Shown piece by piece: positions 32,654-43,988 of a stretch of DNA of 64,000 nucleotides. The notes below the pieces were generated by a model, which was not told where the DNA came from, searched no databases, and saw only the letters and a list, made by a program, of their open reading frames with translations. Source of the DNA: Mucidula mucida (Eukaryota; Basidiomycota; Agaricomycetes; Agaricales; Physalacriaceae); the NCBI GenBank assembly GCA_015501055.1, contig JADNYV010000139.1, positions 1 to 64,000 on the forward strand, written 5' to 3'. How positions within the stretch are numbered: position 1 is the first letter of the stretch; each line of letters begins with the position of its first letter. The position numbers and the translations under genes are program-made.

Positions 32654-34225
32654 ATGTCCAGCGGATCTGACCTCTGTCCGAACTGCGTGTCGCTTCTCAC
32701 CCCTCCACTTCACCACGTTCACCATGAATCCTCTCATTCGGTCCGTGCAGCTGAACTACTACGCTGTAACGACCCTCTCCTCGATATTGAGCTTGCGGCC
32801 TTTAAGCACGACATCACAGCATGGCAATCAGTCTTGGATGAACTAAAGCCGAAGATATCCCGAGTGCAAGCGCTCCTCGACGCGTTGATTGCGACACGCA
32901 CCAGCGCTAAAGCGCGCCTCAAAGACGCCCAATTCCTTCTTCGTCCTATATGCCGCATGCCGAACGAAATATTGACGCAGATATTTCACGGTTGCATTCC
33001 CCAATTTCCCGCCGCCACGAAGGAGTACAATGCCCTTGATTCGAACACAGTTCCGTGGACATTGACTCGCGTGTGTCGGCGGTGGAGAAACCTCGCACGT
33101 TCTTTGCCGCGTCTGTGGTCCTACGTAAAAGTAGATTGTCGTCGCCAACGGCGTATTACCCTAGTCAAAGCCAAGACGTTCGTCGACTTGTCTAAAGATG
33201 TCCCAATATCCGTCGATATCAATTGCAAGGAAGGGCTGAATGCTCTTCAAGGCAGCGAGCATCGGTGGAAGTTTTTGCGCTCCAAACTTGATACAGAGGC
33301 CTGCCATTTACTGGAAGGGACCTCCTTTCCATCCCTCGAGACCCTAGATCTTTCGCACACTATTGCTTCGACTGAGATATTCAATGCGCGCACCGCCCCG
33401 AATCTTCGTATGGTCAAAGGAAGCTCCGATTTTCTGCGCCACTCCGAACTTCCATGGACGCAGTTCACAGAACTAATTCTGTGTGGCAGTTTTGAGCCCC
33501 CCGCCGCACCTTTGATCGAACGCATGACGAGTTTGGAACGAGTCAAGATGATCACTGCGTCGGTGGAATTCACTGTTCCCGTCAAGCTTCCCCGCGTCTC
33601 GTACCTTTCCCTTTTTCAGCCCGTCGATGTTGGAACAGGCTCTATAAAGAACCTACTTGAACACATGATACTTCCCATGTTATCGAGCCTGCGTATCATA
33701 TTCGAGTCAGATCCAGAGGTCCCCCATGACAGCTATTATCCAAATAGGCTTCATTCCCCCTTCCATCTCACAACATTACACATATACGTCGAGATTTCCA
33801 GTCCTGTGACGAACACCGAACTCCTGCTCGATTTTCTCTCTTTGACGCCCCGCGTAAAGGAGTTCAAAATCTCGAATTCCTATCTAACTGAATCGTTTGT
33901 ACTGGGCATGACATGTGCTACTGGGCGACCGTGCCGCCTGCCGGAAATGACTAGTTTGGACATGGGATGGACGGGAGTTCTAGAGATCACACCTTGGGCA
34001 GACGGGAGCCCAACGGAGGTCATATGTAGGATGATTGAATCGCGTATGGCGCGCAAAGGCGACGTGAATGCATGTCAACTCCCCGGAGCCGAATTACAGG
34101 AGGTGTACATGCCGCGTTGGGCCTATCGCGACGCCGCGATATGGTCCTCTGATCGCTGGTGCGCAATCCGGTCTGCGATGAAGCTTTTCTGCACTGTGCT
34201 TCATAATGATATAGACTCAGACTGA
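32654..34225 (+). CDS. F-box protein
   Basis: A single exon of 524 codons including stop. The start ATG at 32654 gives MSSGSDLCPNCVSLLTPP. A coiled segment (ITAWQSVLDELKPKISRVQA ... RTSAKARLKDAQ) is followed by the typical agaricomycete F-box: ICRMPNEILTQIFHGCIPQF, then WTLTRVCRRWRNLARSLPRL and LWSYVKVD. The remaining 380 residues contain leucine-rich strands (SLETLDLSHTIAS, LPRVSYLSLFQPV, LTTLHIYVEIS) as in F-box/LRR proteins. Probable role: substrate receptor of an SCF ubiquitin ligase. Very many such genes occur in mushroom genomes. Confidence 0.85.
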   Translation: MSSGSDLCPNCVSLLTPPLHHVHHESSHSVRAAELLRCNDPLLDIELAAFKHDITAWQSVLDELKPKISRVQALLDALIATRTSAKARLKDAQFLLRPICRMPNEILTQIFHGCIPQFPAATKEYNALDSNTVPWTLTRVCRRWRNLARSLPRLWSYVKVDCRRQRRITLVKAKTFVDLSKDVPISVDINCKEGLNALQGSEHRWKFLRSKLDTEACHLLEGTSFPSLETLDLSHTIASTEIFNARTAPNLRMVKGSSDFLRHSELPWTQFTELILCGSFEPPAAPLIERMTSLERVKMITASVEFTVPVKLPRVSYLSLFQPVDVGTGSIKNLLEHMILPMLSSLRIIFESDPEVPHDSYYPNRLHSPFHLTTLHIYVEISSPVTNTELLLDFLSLTPRVKEFKISNSYLTESFVLGMTCATGRPCRLPEMTSLDMGWTGVLEITPWADGSPTEVICRMIESRMARKGDVNACQLPGAELQEVYMPRWAYRDAAIWSSDRWCAIRSAMKLFCTVLHNDIDSD

Positions 34226-35178
34226 ATTCATTGATGATGTGCATTTTGAATATTATAGTGTGCCTCATATCTAAACTGTCCTTTACTCTAAGCGTACTTA
34301 TTAAACAACAATGAAGCGATTGCACGATTATTGTATTTGAATGGTCTGAACTCGACATCGAGGACTGAATACAGTAATACAGCAGTAACCAAGCCGTTAA
34401 ACGAGCAAGTGCATAGTTGCAGCGCTCAGAATGCCGCTGGGACCTGCTCAAGTGCGGGTGTGGGTTGAAATCGGGTCTCGCCCGCCATAATATATTCACA
34501 CAACCAGCTTCCGCTACATAGATTCGTAGAATAGGAGATTTGGAGATTCTTGTCTACGCCTGCCTACCACTCTTCCACGATTTTCTTGCGTGTTGATCCA
34601 GAAGTCCGAAGAATTCGATACTTGAGACGGAGGATATCTTGCAAGGGATTTTAAACGGTACTACAGGATCAGCACGTCCTTGCTGTATCGGGGAGCCGTA
34701 ATCCTCAAAACGGGGAGGGCGTAGTCATCATGATATCCGCATATCGATGGCTAAGGCTGTACTAGGACGTGTTCCAAAAAGAGAATATGACTCTTTAACA
34801 GCAGTACGCATGGATATAATGCGGCCGATGAACCAGTCGCATCCGGCTCACTTGTCTGCCAATCTGGGATGAGTACTGCGATGAAACGCAGACACGAAGT
34901 TGTTCGTTATCTCAAGCTCCGAGCGTTCTTTGAGATGATTAACATGACAGCCCCAGTGACTTCCATTTGATACAGCATTTACAGTAGAAACCCATCCGCG
35001 CAGTTAAGTTACTTTCCGTCCTGTCCCGGGAACTAATGGACAACACCCAATGAAACTCAACGTTTCCGTCAACGTACTGTTTGTATACCTTGCGATATGT
35101 AGGAGCTGCTTCAGTAATACTACTTTACAGCGGTTGACATGCACCTCGTGTCAACCACGAGTCTCTGGACTCACATCA
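34226..35178. other. Intergenic stretch
   Basis: No supported gene. A minus-strand ORF over the 3' end of the F-box gene (34020-34499) is a shadow. Confidence 0.5.
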
Positions 35179-35390
35179 TGTCAATTGCCACTTGGAACCC
35201 ACTGCCTTCGATCGCCGAATTTTCTTTCCTTCCAGAAGAGATCCTGTTCAAGATATGGACCCACGTTATTGTGAGCTGGACCAACTGCAGCCTGGCGGTG
35301 AGAGTTCAACAGCTTTACGGCTCCGCGAAGATAATCAGCGGTCCTTGTGGTCTATTTCTTTTCCTCAATGTTGATAAAAAATAGCATGAT
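35179..35390 (+). pseudogene. Fragment of an F-box-like gene
   Basis: MSIATWNPLPSIAEFSFLPE followed by EILFKIWTHV looks like an F-box start (LPxEIxxxIWxxV). The frame runs into unrelated sequence, with a second frame reading ELDQLQPGGESSTALRLRED. No LRR part follows. It is probably a truncated copy. Confidence 0.4.
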
Positions 35391-35538
35391 CTGTGCGGCG
35401 CCCCGTCGACGATTGTTGTGCTCCTCCTTGACCCCCGGGGTGTAGACAGAGGATTTACTTCAAAATTCGAGATATCACACGACACGAATTGATTGTTATA
35501 GAACAGAAGTGGTGCAAGGCGATAGCACTGAAGGTAAT

Positions 35539-36736
35539 CTAACATGGGGACCACGTAAGAGGCTGGTATAACAAGTCAGAATCAATATTCAAGGACATAA
35601 TTTCTTCAACAGCCTCAGAAGCCGTCAGTCGAGCGGAAGCCTGGTCTACGACCATGCGCTCAAGGATAGGCGCGAAACCCTCGACCGCATTGTATTTCTA
35701 GGACGTTATCAGACACGAATATGAGACAAGACGAAAGAATTACAGGGAGAATCTCGAGAAAAGTTTTTCCGAGATTATATATATCGAGAGCAAATGGATT
35801 GAGCATCGCCTGGGCATGCTGTGGTTGATTCAACTCCGGCGCAGTTTTGATTTGTGATTTGATGTTAGCACTGATGACGGCGGCTTCACGTCCCTCCGGG
35901 AACCACCGAGAGCCTTCCAGATCAATCAGATAGTAGGTCACAGGAGAAACTTCGCAACGCGGTCGATGCTGAAGCGCTGAAATGCCATCTGAGGCACGAC
36001 GCGACGCAAAGTGGTAGCCGCTGGGGCAGACGTCTGTAGGATCCATCACGATGTTGTAGGGACCAATATCACTGGGGACGCGGTCAAGGTGGCGAACATG
36101 GGGATGGACATAGCTTACCCATGTGCGATGTCGAGACTGTGCATGAAGGCGACACCCTATATCATGTCTCAGCATTTTACGACAACAAGAAACAGAATTC
36201 ACAAACACGGAAGATATGTTTCATACACTGGTGTAGTTCGGAGCGGCAATGGAAAGGAGGATAGTTGAAGTTGATGCATTTTGGTAGAACCAAAAGAATA
36301 TCGACGAGAGTCCGATTTTCACTGATTTGCGAGGGAAGAGCGATAACATTAAGCAATGGGATTGTACGATTCCATTCCGAACGAAGATACGTGCCGGAGA
36401 AGAATTGGAGCATATTGAGCTCCGCCGTAGTCGAACAGGATTTCTTGAAAACCACCTGGCGTCCATCGCTGAGACGAGTTGCGTCCATGACCCTGTAGTA
36501 TTTCTGGACAAGCTGAGTCAGCCATATGGAAAATAGACAGCTGGGCTATATACCGTGGGGATGTATCCATCTTCAAAAGCTCGAAGATCCTTTGCCTGGG
36601 CAGCATTTTCGGGTAAGAGCCAGGAAGGCGTCCAATCCGGCTTGTAGCGTGGACGAAGAAGATAGCCTTTATCGAGGAGGAACGGCTGGTGACTGACCCA
36701 GAAGAGCTCAAACTTGTCTCGGTGCTCAAGACCCAT
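35539..36736 (-). CDS. Divergent fungal protein kinase (paralogue of 59142-60412)
   Basis: Start at 36736 (MGLEHRDKFELFWVSHQPFL), the same start sequence as the paralogue. Kinase pieces: KYYRVMDATRLSDGRQVVFK (ATP lysine), ELNMLQFF, LVDILLVLPKC (hinge), GVAFMHSLDIAHGDIGPYNI then VMDPTDVC (catalytic Asp and Asn), and YYLIDLEGS where DFG is expected. The C-lobe reads APELNQPQHAQAMLNPFALD then IYNLGKTFLEIL. Introns are at the same positions in both copies. The catalytic loop is intact but the Mg-binding DFG reads DLE-G. A stop at 35539 follows LLYQPLTWSPC. A PIF/Harbinger element begins 63 bp upstream of the start. Confidence 0.72.
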
Positions 36737-36798
36737 GATGTTCCCTGCTCTAAGTGTGTAGTCGCCGCGTTGTGCTGTGGGTGTTGTCAACGAACATT

Positions 36799-36827
36799 AG
36801 AGGTTATTTAAAGCGCCCTGTTTCAGG
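36799..36827 (+). repeat. Left terminal inverted repeat of the PIF/Harbinger element
   Basis: The reverse complement of 40255-40283, with one A/G mismatch. Preceded by the ATT duplication. Confidence 0.9.
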
Positions 36828-36977
36828 GCTTCTGGCGATATTCGGAGTTCCCCGATGTACAAAATTTGATGTGACTAGTCGTGACCATCCAATTTCGGAA
36901 GGCTTGCGCGTCATCGCCGCTTACCACCCAACCACCACTGTCGTTACGCGTTAGAACCTCCGTATACACTCCTTATA

Positions 36978-38689
36978 ATGCAAAACCCTCGTTACCATTC
37001 TCAGTTCAACTGGCAGGCCCCTTTTGTTAATCATCCCGTTCCATCTGCTTTACAGCCGGTCCAGGACTTGGGCCCTTCTGTCCAGCAGCATCCAAGTGAG
37101 GACGTTCGCAGTCACCGGCCACCACAATTCCATTACTACCAGCCTCCACACCTTTCTCACTCACACCAAGACATAGACGATGAGGAATTACCGGCACCCG
37201 GATCCCACCAATTCTATCAGTATCAGCCTCCGTGCGACGCCCTTGCACCGCGCCAGCTTCCCCCTCCACCTCCGCAGTTCCATGTGCGTCAAGCACCCAT
37301 TATTCCCACCCCGTCAGCTGCATCCTCTGCGACTGCCTCCTTGACTCCTCCCTCGAATGCACAACGCCCCGCTCCAGAAATATCTGAAGCAGAGACTCTC
37401 AAAGAAGCGTTGAAAGGTGGAGCGGGTGGACAGCGTGTTCTTTTCACTGGACACCAGCTCTTCACCCTTGTCCGCGCTGCCAACGACATCAATATATTCT
37501 CAGCAGCAAAACGCCAGAAGGGTCAGCGCGAGCAGGCGTTTGTAGATAGATGTCATGCGGCGGGTCTCAGCGGTTCGAACAAGCTGTTGCTGACCCGCCT
37601 TCAGGAGTGCATCAAGTGGCAATCGGTAGGCTCTCATAGTACCTGGAGACATAGCAAAACTCATATCTTCGTGAATAGGATCCCGACTGTCCATCTATTG
37701 CGCATATTGCAAAAGCAATTGATCTCTCTGGACTTGAGGATTCCTTTGGAGCACCACTTGACAGTCTTTCGGAATCACAGATCAGGAGTACGACACGCAC
37801 TGAGACCGAGAAGGAAAAGCAACAGAAGGTACGTTGACAATTTTTTTACTATATTCTTGCACACTGATGGTGTCTTTCTTTTAGAAAGCTGATGAAGATA
37901 AAATTGGTGGGGCTGCAATTCGTGCCGCTGCGCTTGCGCGGTCGCGCAAAACGCAGAACGACGCCGCTGCTGGGAGTGACAACGATGTTTCCCCAGCTCG
38001 TGATTGTTCCTCTCCCACTCCTACTCCGGAATCTGGAACCGCTCCCATGCATTCTCGGGCCTCTTCTCCCGTCTGTGCCAGTAGCCACTGGCGGTGCCGA
38101 TGCACCTATTACTCCTTCCACGAAATCGCCTGATATAGTATCTGAGGGTTCAGCAGGACCTCCTCCTTCCACACCAGCACCTCCGCCTGCACCTCATTCC
38201 ACGCCTGCAACACCTTCCTCATCGGCAACTCGTTCCACGCAGGCACCTGCCCCCACTCCCACTACTATGAAGCCTATTCTTGCAGACATCACGAACCATC
38301 GCACTCCAGGGTCAGCGTCGAGTACTGGAAGCAAGCGTTCTGCATCTGATGCATTGCTTGCTGACGACGAGGCTACACCGGCAAAGAAACCAAAAACGTC
38401 AAAGCAGAAGACAACAACATCAACGCGCAACACCAAGCGCAAGCGTGCACCTCGCTCACCGTCACCGTTCGACTTCCGGGCATATGCCGAGAAGCAGGAG
38501 AAGATGCAGGAGGCACAGATGGAGGAGCAGCGCGTGCATTGGCGTGAACAACAAGCATCCACGGATCGTCTACTTGGGGCTATGGAGAAGGGTAACGATA
38601 TCTATCAGCAGAACTCTGAGAGTTCCGCCAATGCGACTCGAGATCTTGTTAACATTCTTGGACAGCTTCTTGCTCGTCGCGCCACCTGA
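36978..38689 (+). pseudogene. Accessory ORF of the PIF/Harbinger element (frame-disrupted)
   Basis: Start MQNPRYHSQFNWQAPF at 36978, with a Pro/His/Gln-rich N-terminus. A conserved block follows: RVLFTGHQLFTLVRAANDIN, then KGQREQAFVDRC and LLLTRLQECIKWQS. After an intron comes DPDCPSIAHIAKAIDLSGLE, and after a second, KADEDKIGGAAIRAAALARS. The last part, from VATGGADAPITPSTKSPD to LLARRAT at 38689, is in another frame, so one frameshift lies near 38080. It has basic patches (AKKPKTSKQK, NTKRKRAPR) and a C-terminal coiled region rich in Glu/Gln. Such second ORFs in these elements usually bind DNA and help transposition. Confidence 0.6.
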
Positions 38690-38842
38690 TGTACTTATGA
38701 TCTTATTTGAGTGTTTGTGTTATGATATAATTGTTTACTTACTGTTATGCCTTGATGTTCATAGATTTACACTATACCCATTCGCGTAGATAGTTATAGT
38801 TGCATTTTAGATAGATCGCGTACTATAGTATCTGGCTAATAT

Positions 38843-40130
38843 CTACGGATCATTGAGAGGATGTAAGTAGTCTCGTAAGCATGGCGGCTGACATCTAAAG
38901 TACTGCGACACTTGGTTAGGATGTAAACAGTTCAAGCAGTTTGTCAGTAGTACACCAACACGATAGTATCGTCCAACGGGTGAGGAATATAGGCGCATTT
39001 TCCAACCTGCATTTAGAAAAGGCCATATGTTTGAGACAATCCCAAAACCATGCTCTACTTCAATTCGAACGGCTGACATTTGAGCGTTGAAATCCTGCTC
39101 TGCCTGTGTCCGAACTCCTTCACCTGCAAATGGACTCATCATGTGCGGTCCAATACCATACGCGGGATCCCCGAAGACCTGGAAGTAACGATCCTCAAGC
39201 TCTGCACCATCCTCGATGTCGTCAGGAATTGCAAATGCGGCAAGGCGATCCATGAGACCACTCTCAGCTAGCAGAGCATTATCATTCCTGCGACCCTCGA
39301 TTCCTCCATACAGATGCCCAAATAGTCCATTCGGAAGCATCAGCGCCTGAAACTTCAAGGCATGAAACTTTTTGTGTCCGTTGTACGCAACACGTTGATA
39401 GAAGGTGGGCCGTGCGATGCGGCGGATGGTGCAGTCAATGAAAGCAAAGACGTTGCGTGCAGGAGAGCCTCTTTGGCGAATAGCATCTGCATATTTGAGC
39501 AGTCGTGAAGGAGCAAGAAGGTGAGTATGATCGTAGTTGAGGAGATGCTCCCATTCGGAGTCGAGAAACTCGACGAGCTCGTTAACGCACTGGGAAATGG
39601 AGGACTGCGATCGATCGTATTGTACTGTGAGATCGTACATGTTTCCCGCTGAACGAAAACGTGCGCATAGGATGCAGAACGCCTCGAGTCCCGTGAAAAC
39701 ATATCCATGGCTTGTTTTGAAATCTTTGGGTATATCAAGCGCGTCAACCATTGATAGGATGTCTTTATATCCCATGCTGCATTGCTTTCAGAGGTTTTCT
39801 GAATTGATCTGTAACGAACACTCACCCAAATCGATATCGCAGATCCTCATCAGTCCGACTTTGCAGCCACTCATCCGTTATCCGCTCGCCCCCCTGCTCA
39901 GGCCTAGCTTTAGTTTGCTCTTTCCTTGCAGTTCCAGAATCAACAAAGGCTTGTGCCTCAAGAACGGGATCGATGAAGCGTGCTCGTTCACGATTGCCCT
40001 CATTAATCAACATTGTGATGATTTCGGGAGCGATGTTAAGATGAGGCGGACGGGAAGGTAATTGAGTGATGACAGGTACTATTGCAGCTATGACCGGCAA
40101 CAGTGTGTCCAAATCATCTTGATTGTTCAT
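38843..40130 (-). CDS. PIF/Harbinger transposase (DDE superfamily endonuclease)
   Basis: Two exons. The first starts at 40130 (MNNQDDLDTLLPVIAAIVPV) and ends RTDEDLRYRFG. An intron with a GTGAGT donor leads to MGYKDILSMVDALDIPKDF. The catalytic triad motifs are all present: FAFIDCTIRRIARP (first Asp), FQVFGDPAYGIGPHMMSPF (second Asp), and RIEVEHGFGIVSNIWPF (Glu). The helix-turn-helix-like segment YDRSQSSISQCVNELVEFL precedes them. The frame is complete to the stop at 38843. It would cut and rejoin DNA at the element ends, so the copy may still be functional in protein terms. Confidence 0.9.
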
Positions 40131-40254
40131 CGTATATGGAGTAATAAAGTCGAAGTCAAAACAAAACAAAACCAATTTTGGACCACTGACGGATTAGGTA
40201 GTCACGCTTTCCTAAAACAAAATATCTCCGAGTGAGTTCGGAGCATGCCGACAA

Positions 40255-40283
40255 CCTGAAACAGGGCGCTCTAAATAACCTCT
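40255..40283 (-). repeat. Right terminal inverted repeat of the PIF/Harbinger element
   Basis: Mirror of 36799-36827. Followed by the ATT duplication at 40284-40286. Confidence 0.9.
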
Positions 40284-40543
40284 ATTGCCTGATGCAATCA
40301 CCATTGTGACTACACGCTGACATAATGATCAGATCTCATTGATGAACCGCGCAACTCATCTAACGAGCCGAATCGCTTTCTACATCTGTCATAATTCCAT
40401 ATCCTATCAGCTTTCCTTCTTTGGCCTGAACATTCTGACTCGAACGTGTTGAGGCTATAAAAACCGGAACAAGGAGACATCAATGGCATCAAACACCCCA
40501 ATGCCTCCACCCCGATCTCTACATCGTACCAACTGCTGTAGTC

Positions 40544-41861
40544 ATGGCTAACGAGCGTGAGATGAATCGTCGTGGACACCCTCTTCCTCCGAGGGCTCAG
40601 GGGTCCCCCTACGCCGATCTCATTCAGCTCCAAAGACTTGCTGGGATCATTCGTACGTTCCTTCGTAACCTGATTGCCGGAGCATATGAAATGGAAGAGG
40701 CCGTCAACGATGCATATATTCGACAAATGCAAGGGTAAGCAAACGTCTCTGCTGTTGCCTCATCACTCTCTCATGGCATGCAACGTCTAGATTCCTTTCA
40801 TTCCTGGAAGCGGGAGTCGCAGGACGGCCCATCCCTCGCGATGAATACAACTCAATCTACAATATTGTAATCGAGCTCGAGTTTGAGTCCTCACAGGTAA
40901 CAGTTACTTCTGGCAGTCTTTTGTCTTGCAACTCATTCTTCTCCAGCACATGAAAGCAGAGACGGATGAGCCGGACCCTGCAGCGATAAACCCGTAAGAC
41001 AATGAGAATCTCTTGTCACCTTTCATCTCATTGATGTTTGCCCCTTTTACCAGGCTATCTCCTCCAGGATGGCAGAGAGTTCGACGACCTGCCCACCCGC
41101 AGGACCCCGCCAATAATCATGTCTCTCAGAGCGGTGCACAATCTGCTTCCAGTGGTAATCCTGGTGACCATTGGATTGCAGGTCATCCATACATGCAGAG
41201 GACAACATCGGACGATCGACGATGGACTTTTGGAAGCAACGCGTAAGACAGTGCTCCTTCTACGTTACATGTATGTGCTCTGACATTGGTTACTTCTAGT
41301 CCCGTCGGAGCGGGTTCCGGTGCTCCCGTCCTTTCTTGGGAAATGACGACTCCAGTTCCCCCAATCCCCGGCATTCCTGCTGATGCATTGCCTCTTCCAC
41401 ATCACCCTGGAGTTTTCTTTACATTTCATGGAAACAGCATGAGACGCTATGTCGTTGACCCGACTCGGACCACGCTCTTGAACTTCTTGACGTCGGAGCC
41501 AATCCCCCTTGGTCCTTTTTTCTCACTGACGCGTACCGACGGACCGAGGGATGATGCCTTCTGGTCACGATTTAGGCAGATCTGGCTCCATAACACACCG
41601 CTGTCCTCTATGCCTCGCCATGTCGTGACGGGCGGCGTCGATACTAGTACTGGCAACGCTAGCCATCCTAACCAATTGTCCAGCCATGTGGCACCAATGC
41701 CAAACGAGCGCCCACCGGGCATGAGTCACATAGCCCAGCGGGTTACAGAGGGTGGAAGGACATTTTGGCGGGAATATTCGAATGGCATCGTCTACGTTGC
41801 TGTGTGGGCACCACCCGGCCAATGGCAGTTCAGCAGAATGCCGATGCCAGGTAGTAAGTGA
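40544..41861 (+). CDS. Hypothetical protein, five exons
   Basis: Start at 40544 (MANEREMNRRGHPLPPRAQG). Four GT-AG introns keep the frame: after YIRQMQG, after LEFESSQ, after DPAAINP and after FGSNA. The N-terminal third is helical (LAGIIRTFLRNLIAGAYEME, YNSIYNIVIELEFESS), the middle is Pro/Ser/Gln-rich and probably disordered, and the C-terminal 190 residues look folded (GVFFTFHGNSMRRYVVDPTR, FWREYSNGIVYVAVWAPPGQ). No family was recognised. It sits just downstream of the transposon's right end and may be fungus-specific. Confidence 0.65.
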
Positions 41862-42066
41862 ATGAAAGCAGTCTCTTGTCAGACCATTACGACCTCTTCC
41901 ACGTCTACGATTTACGATATCTTAGTCTTGCTCTCAATGAAATGTAGTTTTGTGACATGTGAATTTGAATCATCACCGACATCTCAACAGACAAGTGACC
42001 ATACTATGAACGCCATCTACTGCAGTCGCTCGGAGCTAAAGTCGACTCCCATATCCAACGCATCAC

Positions 42067-42879
42067 CTACTGAATAAACCTCGAATACCTCTTTAGCCTC
42101 ACCGTCCTCGTATCAACAGTCGCATACTGCAATATCCTCTGAAACCCACTGGCATACTCCGTCCCCGCCGCCCTCGCCTGCCACTGCGCCTCCACCCCAT
42201 CCCACCCCATCAACACCATAAACTCGTCTCCCTCCACATTGATGGTCGCGTTAAACCAATGGTCGCGGTAACCCTCGCACTTCCTGGAGCGGCTCGTCCA
42301 GTCCGCTATAAGCGGTATCACTTTGCTCCCGTCCCGCTCGTTGGTCTTCTTTAGGCGGATGATCTGGATGGAGACGACGGGCGAGGAGAGGACGCCCCAC
42401 AAGTAGGATTCGGCGTCGAGCCAGATGTCCTCGGCTGCACCCCGCCGCGCTAGTGCGCGCGCCATGTAGCGGCTGTAGGCTTCGCTAGGGATATGTAGGT
42501 CTGGGTCAGACCATACTGCGAGTAAACGTTTTGAGTGGAATGGGAAGAGCGATGATCCAAGAATTACCTATGGCGATGAAGCCTCGATTTGGGTTTTCGA
42601 TCTCCTGCCCGTAATGAAGTCTTGTTGTACGATGAGTAGAAGTAGAAAGAGCGATGAAAAGAAAGGTAAAGGAACGCACACTTTGAGAGACCGGCTTGCG
42701 TCGCTGAGAACGTAATCTCCGAGTGCAGAGATAGCCGCCCTGGCACTCCCGAGGTACTCGACGCTGCTTTCAAACGTCGTGAACTGGAAAGAGACGCGGA
42801 TCTGGTAGTTGTATATGCTACTTCCACCAGCGCTTGGTTGACTACTCGAGGACGAGTGGTGCGCTGGTCGACGTGACAT
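42067..42879 (-). CDS. Hypothetical protein, three exons
   Basis: Start at 42879 (MSRRPAHHSSSSSQPSAGGS). Strands such as YNYQIRVSFQFTTFESSVEY and ARAAISALGDYVLSDASRSL lead over an intron to EIENPNRGFIAI. After a second intron come VWSDPDLHIPSEAYSRYMAR, WLDAESYLWGVLSSPVVSIQ, HWFNATINVEGDEFMVLMGW and a basic end RLKRYSRFIQ. All splice sites are GT-AG and frames agree. It looks like a folded alpha/beta protein with a Ser-rich lead; the family is unknown. Confidence 0.65.
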
Positions 42880-43988
42880 GGATGGCTCGCTAGAAAAAGG
42901 ATGTCAATCACGGTGAAAATGAACAAGCACCTCCTTATAAATGCATCCAGACAGTTACGTGCTCCGATTGGCACAATGAATGCATCCCCGGGGCGCTTGT
43001 GGAATGAGACATTAAGGGCCACAAAAAACAATGGCGTTACTGTACATTGTCACCACGGCGAACACGAGGCCTGTGCTTACCGGTACAGACCTTGTTCCGC
43101 ATATAGTCCGCCTTGACTAGAATAAGCTAGAATAGGAACTTCCGTCGTCCAAAACCGGTCGACAATGGACGATTAGGCGCCAAGCAAAATGATAGCTGTC
43201 ATCACACGTCCACGACTCTCCCACAGTACACGCGTAAAACACGTTGTACGTATATGAACTCTCCAGCTCCAGTAAGCGAACAGTGCGAGAGACAGGGATT
43301 ATATATTGAGAGTTGGCGGTATACTTGTCGTGCACAGCCCTGGAAAGTCTGAGCGCTGTTTAACAATAGGTCGAAGTAGGCGCCGGTGGGCAAGCTCCCG
43401 TGTCGTCCCTAGAATACGCTGGTTAGCCACCTGGTGCCGGGAGAAGCACATCAGTACAGTGTGTCGGAACCCATTTGGCAAATTTGCTTGATGAGCTGGA
43501 AGGGCCTGGTGGGAGTACATCATCCTAGTATGTCTGTCCTGCTTGCGGAGCCTGAAAGAGAGAGACCTGAGAAGGAGAGCACTTGAACCGTGATGGACGC
43601 AAACGGAAAGATATTAATGATGCGATCAACGGCAGGACGTGTACACCTGTCATAAGTAGTACATGGGACCTTGTCTATGGTGGGCGTCTACGTTGACATG
43701 CCTTGCTTTAGAGATCGTTCCAAACTTCTATGCCCCGGAAGACAATGTACGTTGCTCTTTTCCCTCAAAATTCACTTAAAATAGTGGTGCACTTTCGCTC
43801 GCGAGGGAGGTTGACTCGAAATCATTGGCTACTATTACAGTTCTGCTGCTGGCTATTTCCAGGAAGTACAAAAGACGACCGACAAGATACAAGATGCGCC
43901 ACATTTATTCCTACTTCAGATGCGCAAGACATCCGCGCTGCCAGGTCCGCTACGTCCTAGAGCTTCACTTTGATTTCATAACGCACAT
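42880..43988. other. No supported gene
   Basis: Several 60-75 codon frames overlap on both strands, for example minus 43202-43393 (LTGAGEFIYVQRVLRVYCGR). None gives a consistent spliced model. Confidence 0.4.

Larger units (their letters stand above)
36799..40283. mobile_element. PIF/Harbinger DNA transposon, 3485 bp
   Basis: Terminal inverted repeats of 29 bp lie at 36799-36827 and 40255-40283, with a single mismatch between them. They begin AGAGGTTATTTA and end GCCCTGTTTCAGG. A 3-bp target duplication ATT flanks both ends (36796-36798 and 40284-40286). Inside are two convergent genes, a DDE transposase (minus) and an accessory DNA-binding-type ORF (plus). This two-gene plan, together with the 3-bp duplication, is typical of PIF/Harbinger elements. 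The near-identical ends point to fairly recent insertion. Confidence 0.92.

Noticed and set aside
35050..35274. Overlapping short ORFs as a separate gene
   Set aside because: Only the F-box-like stretch from 35179 is meaningful; the others are frame shadows.
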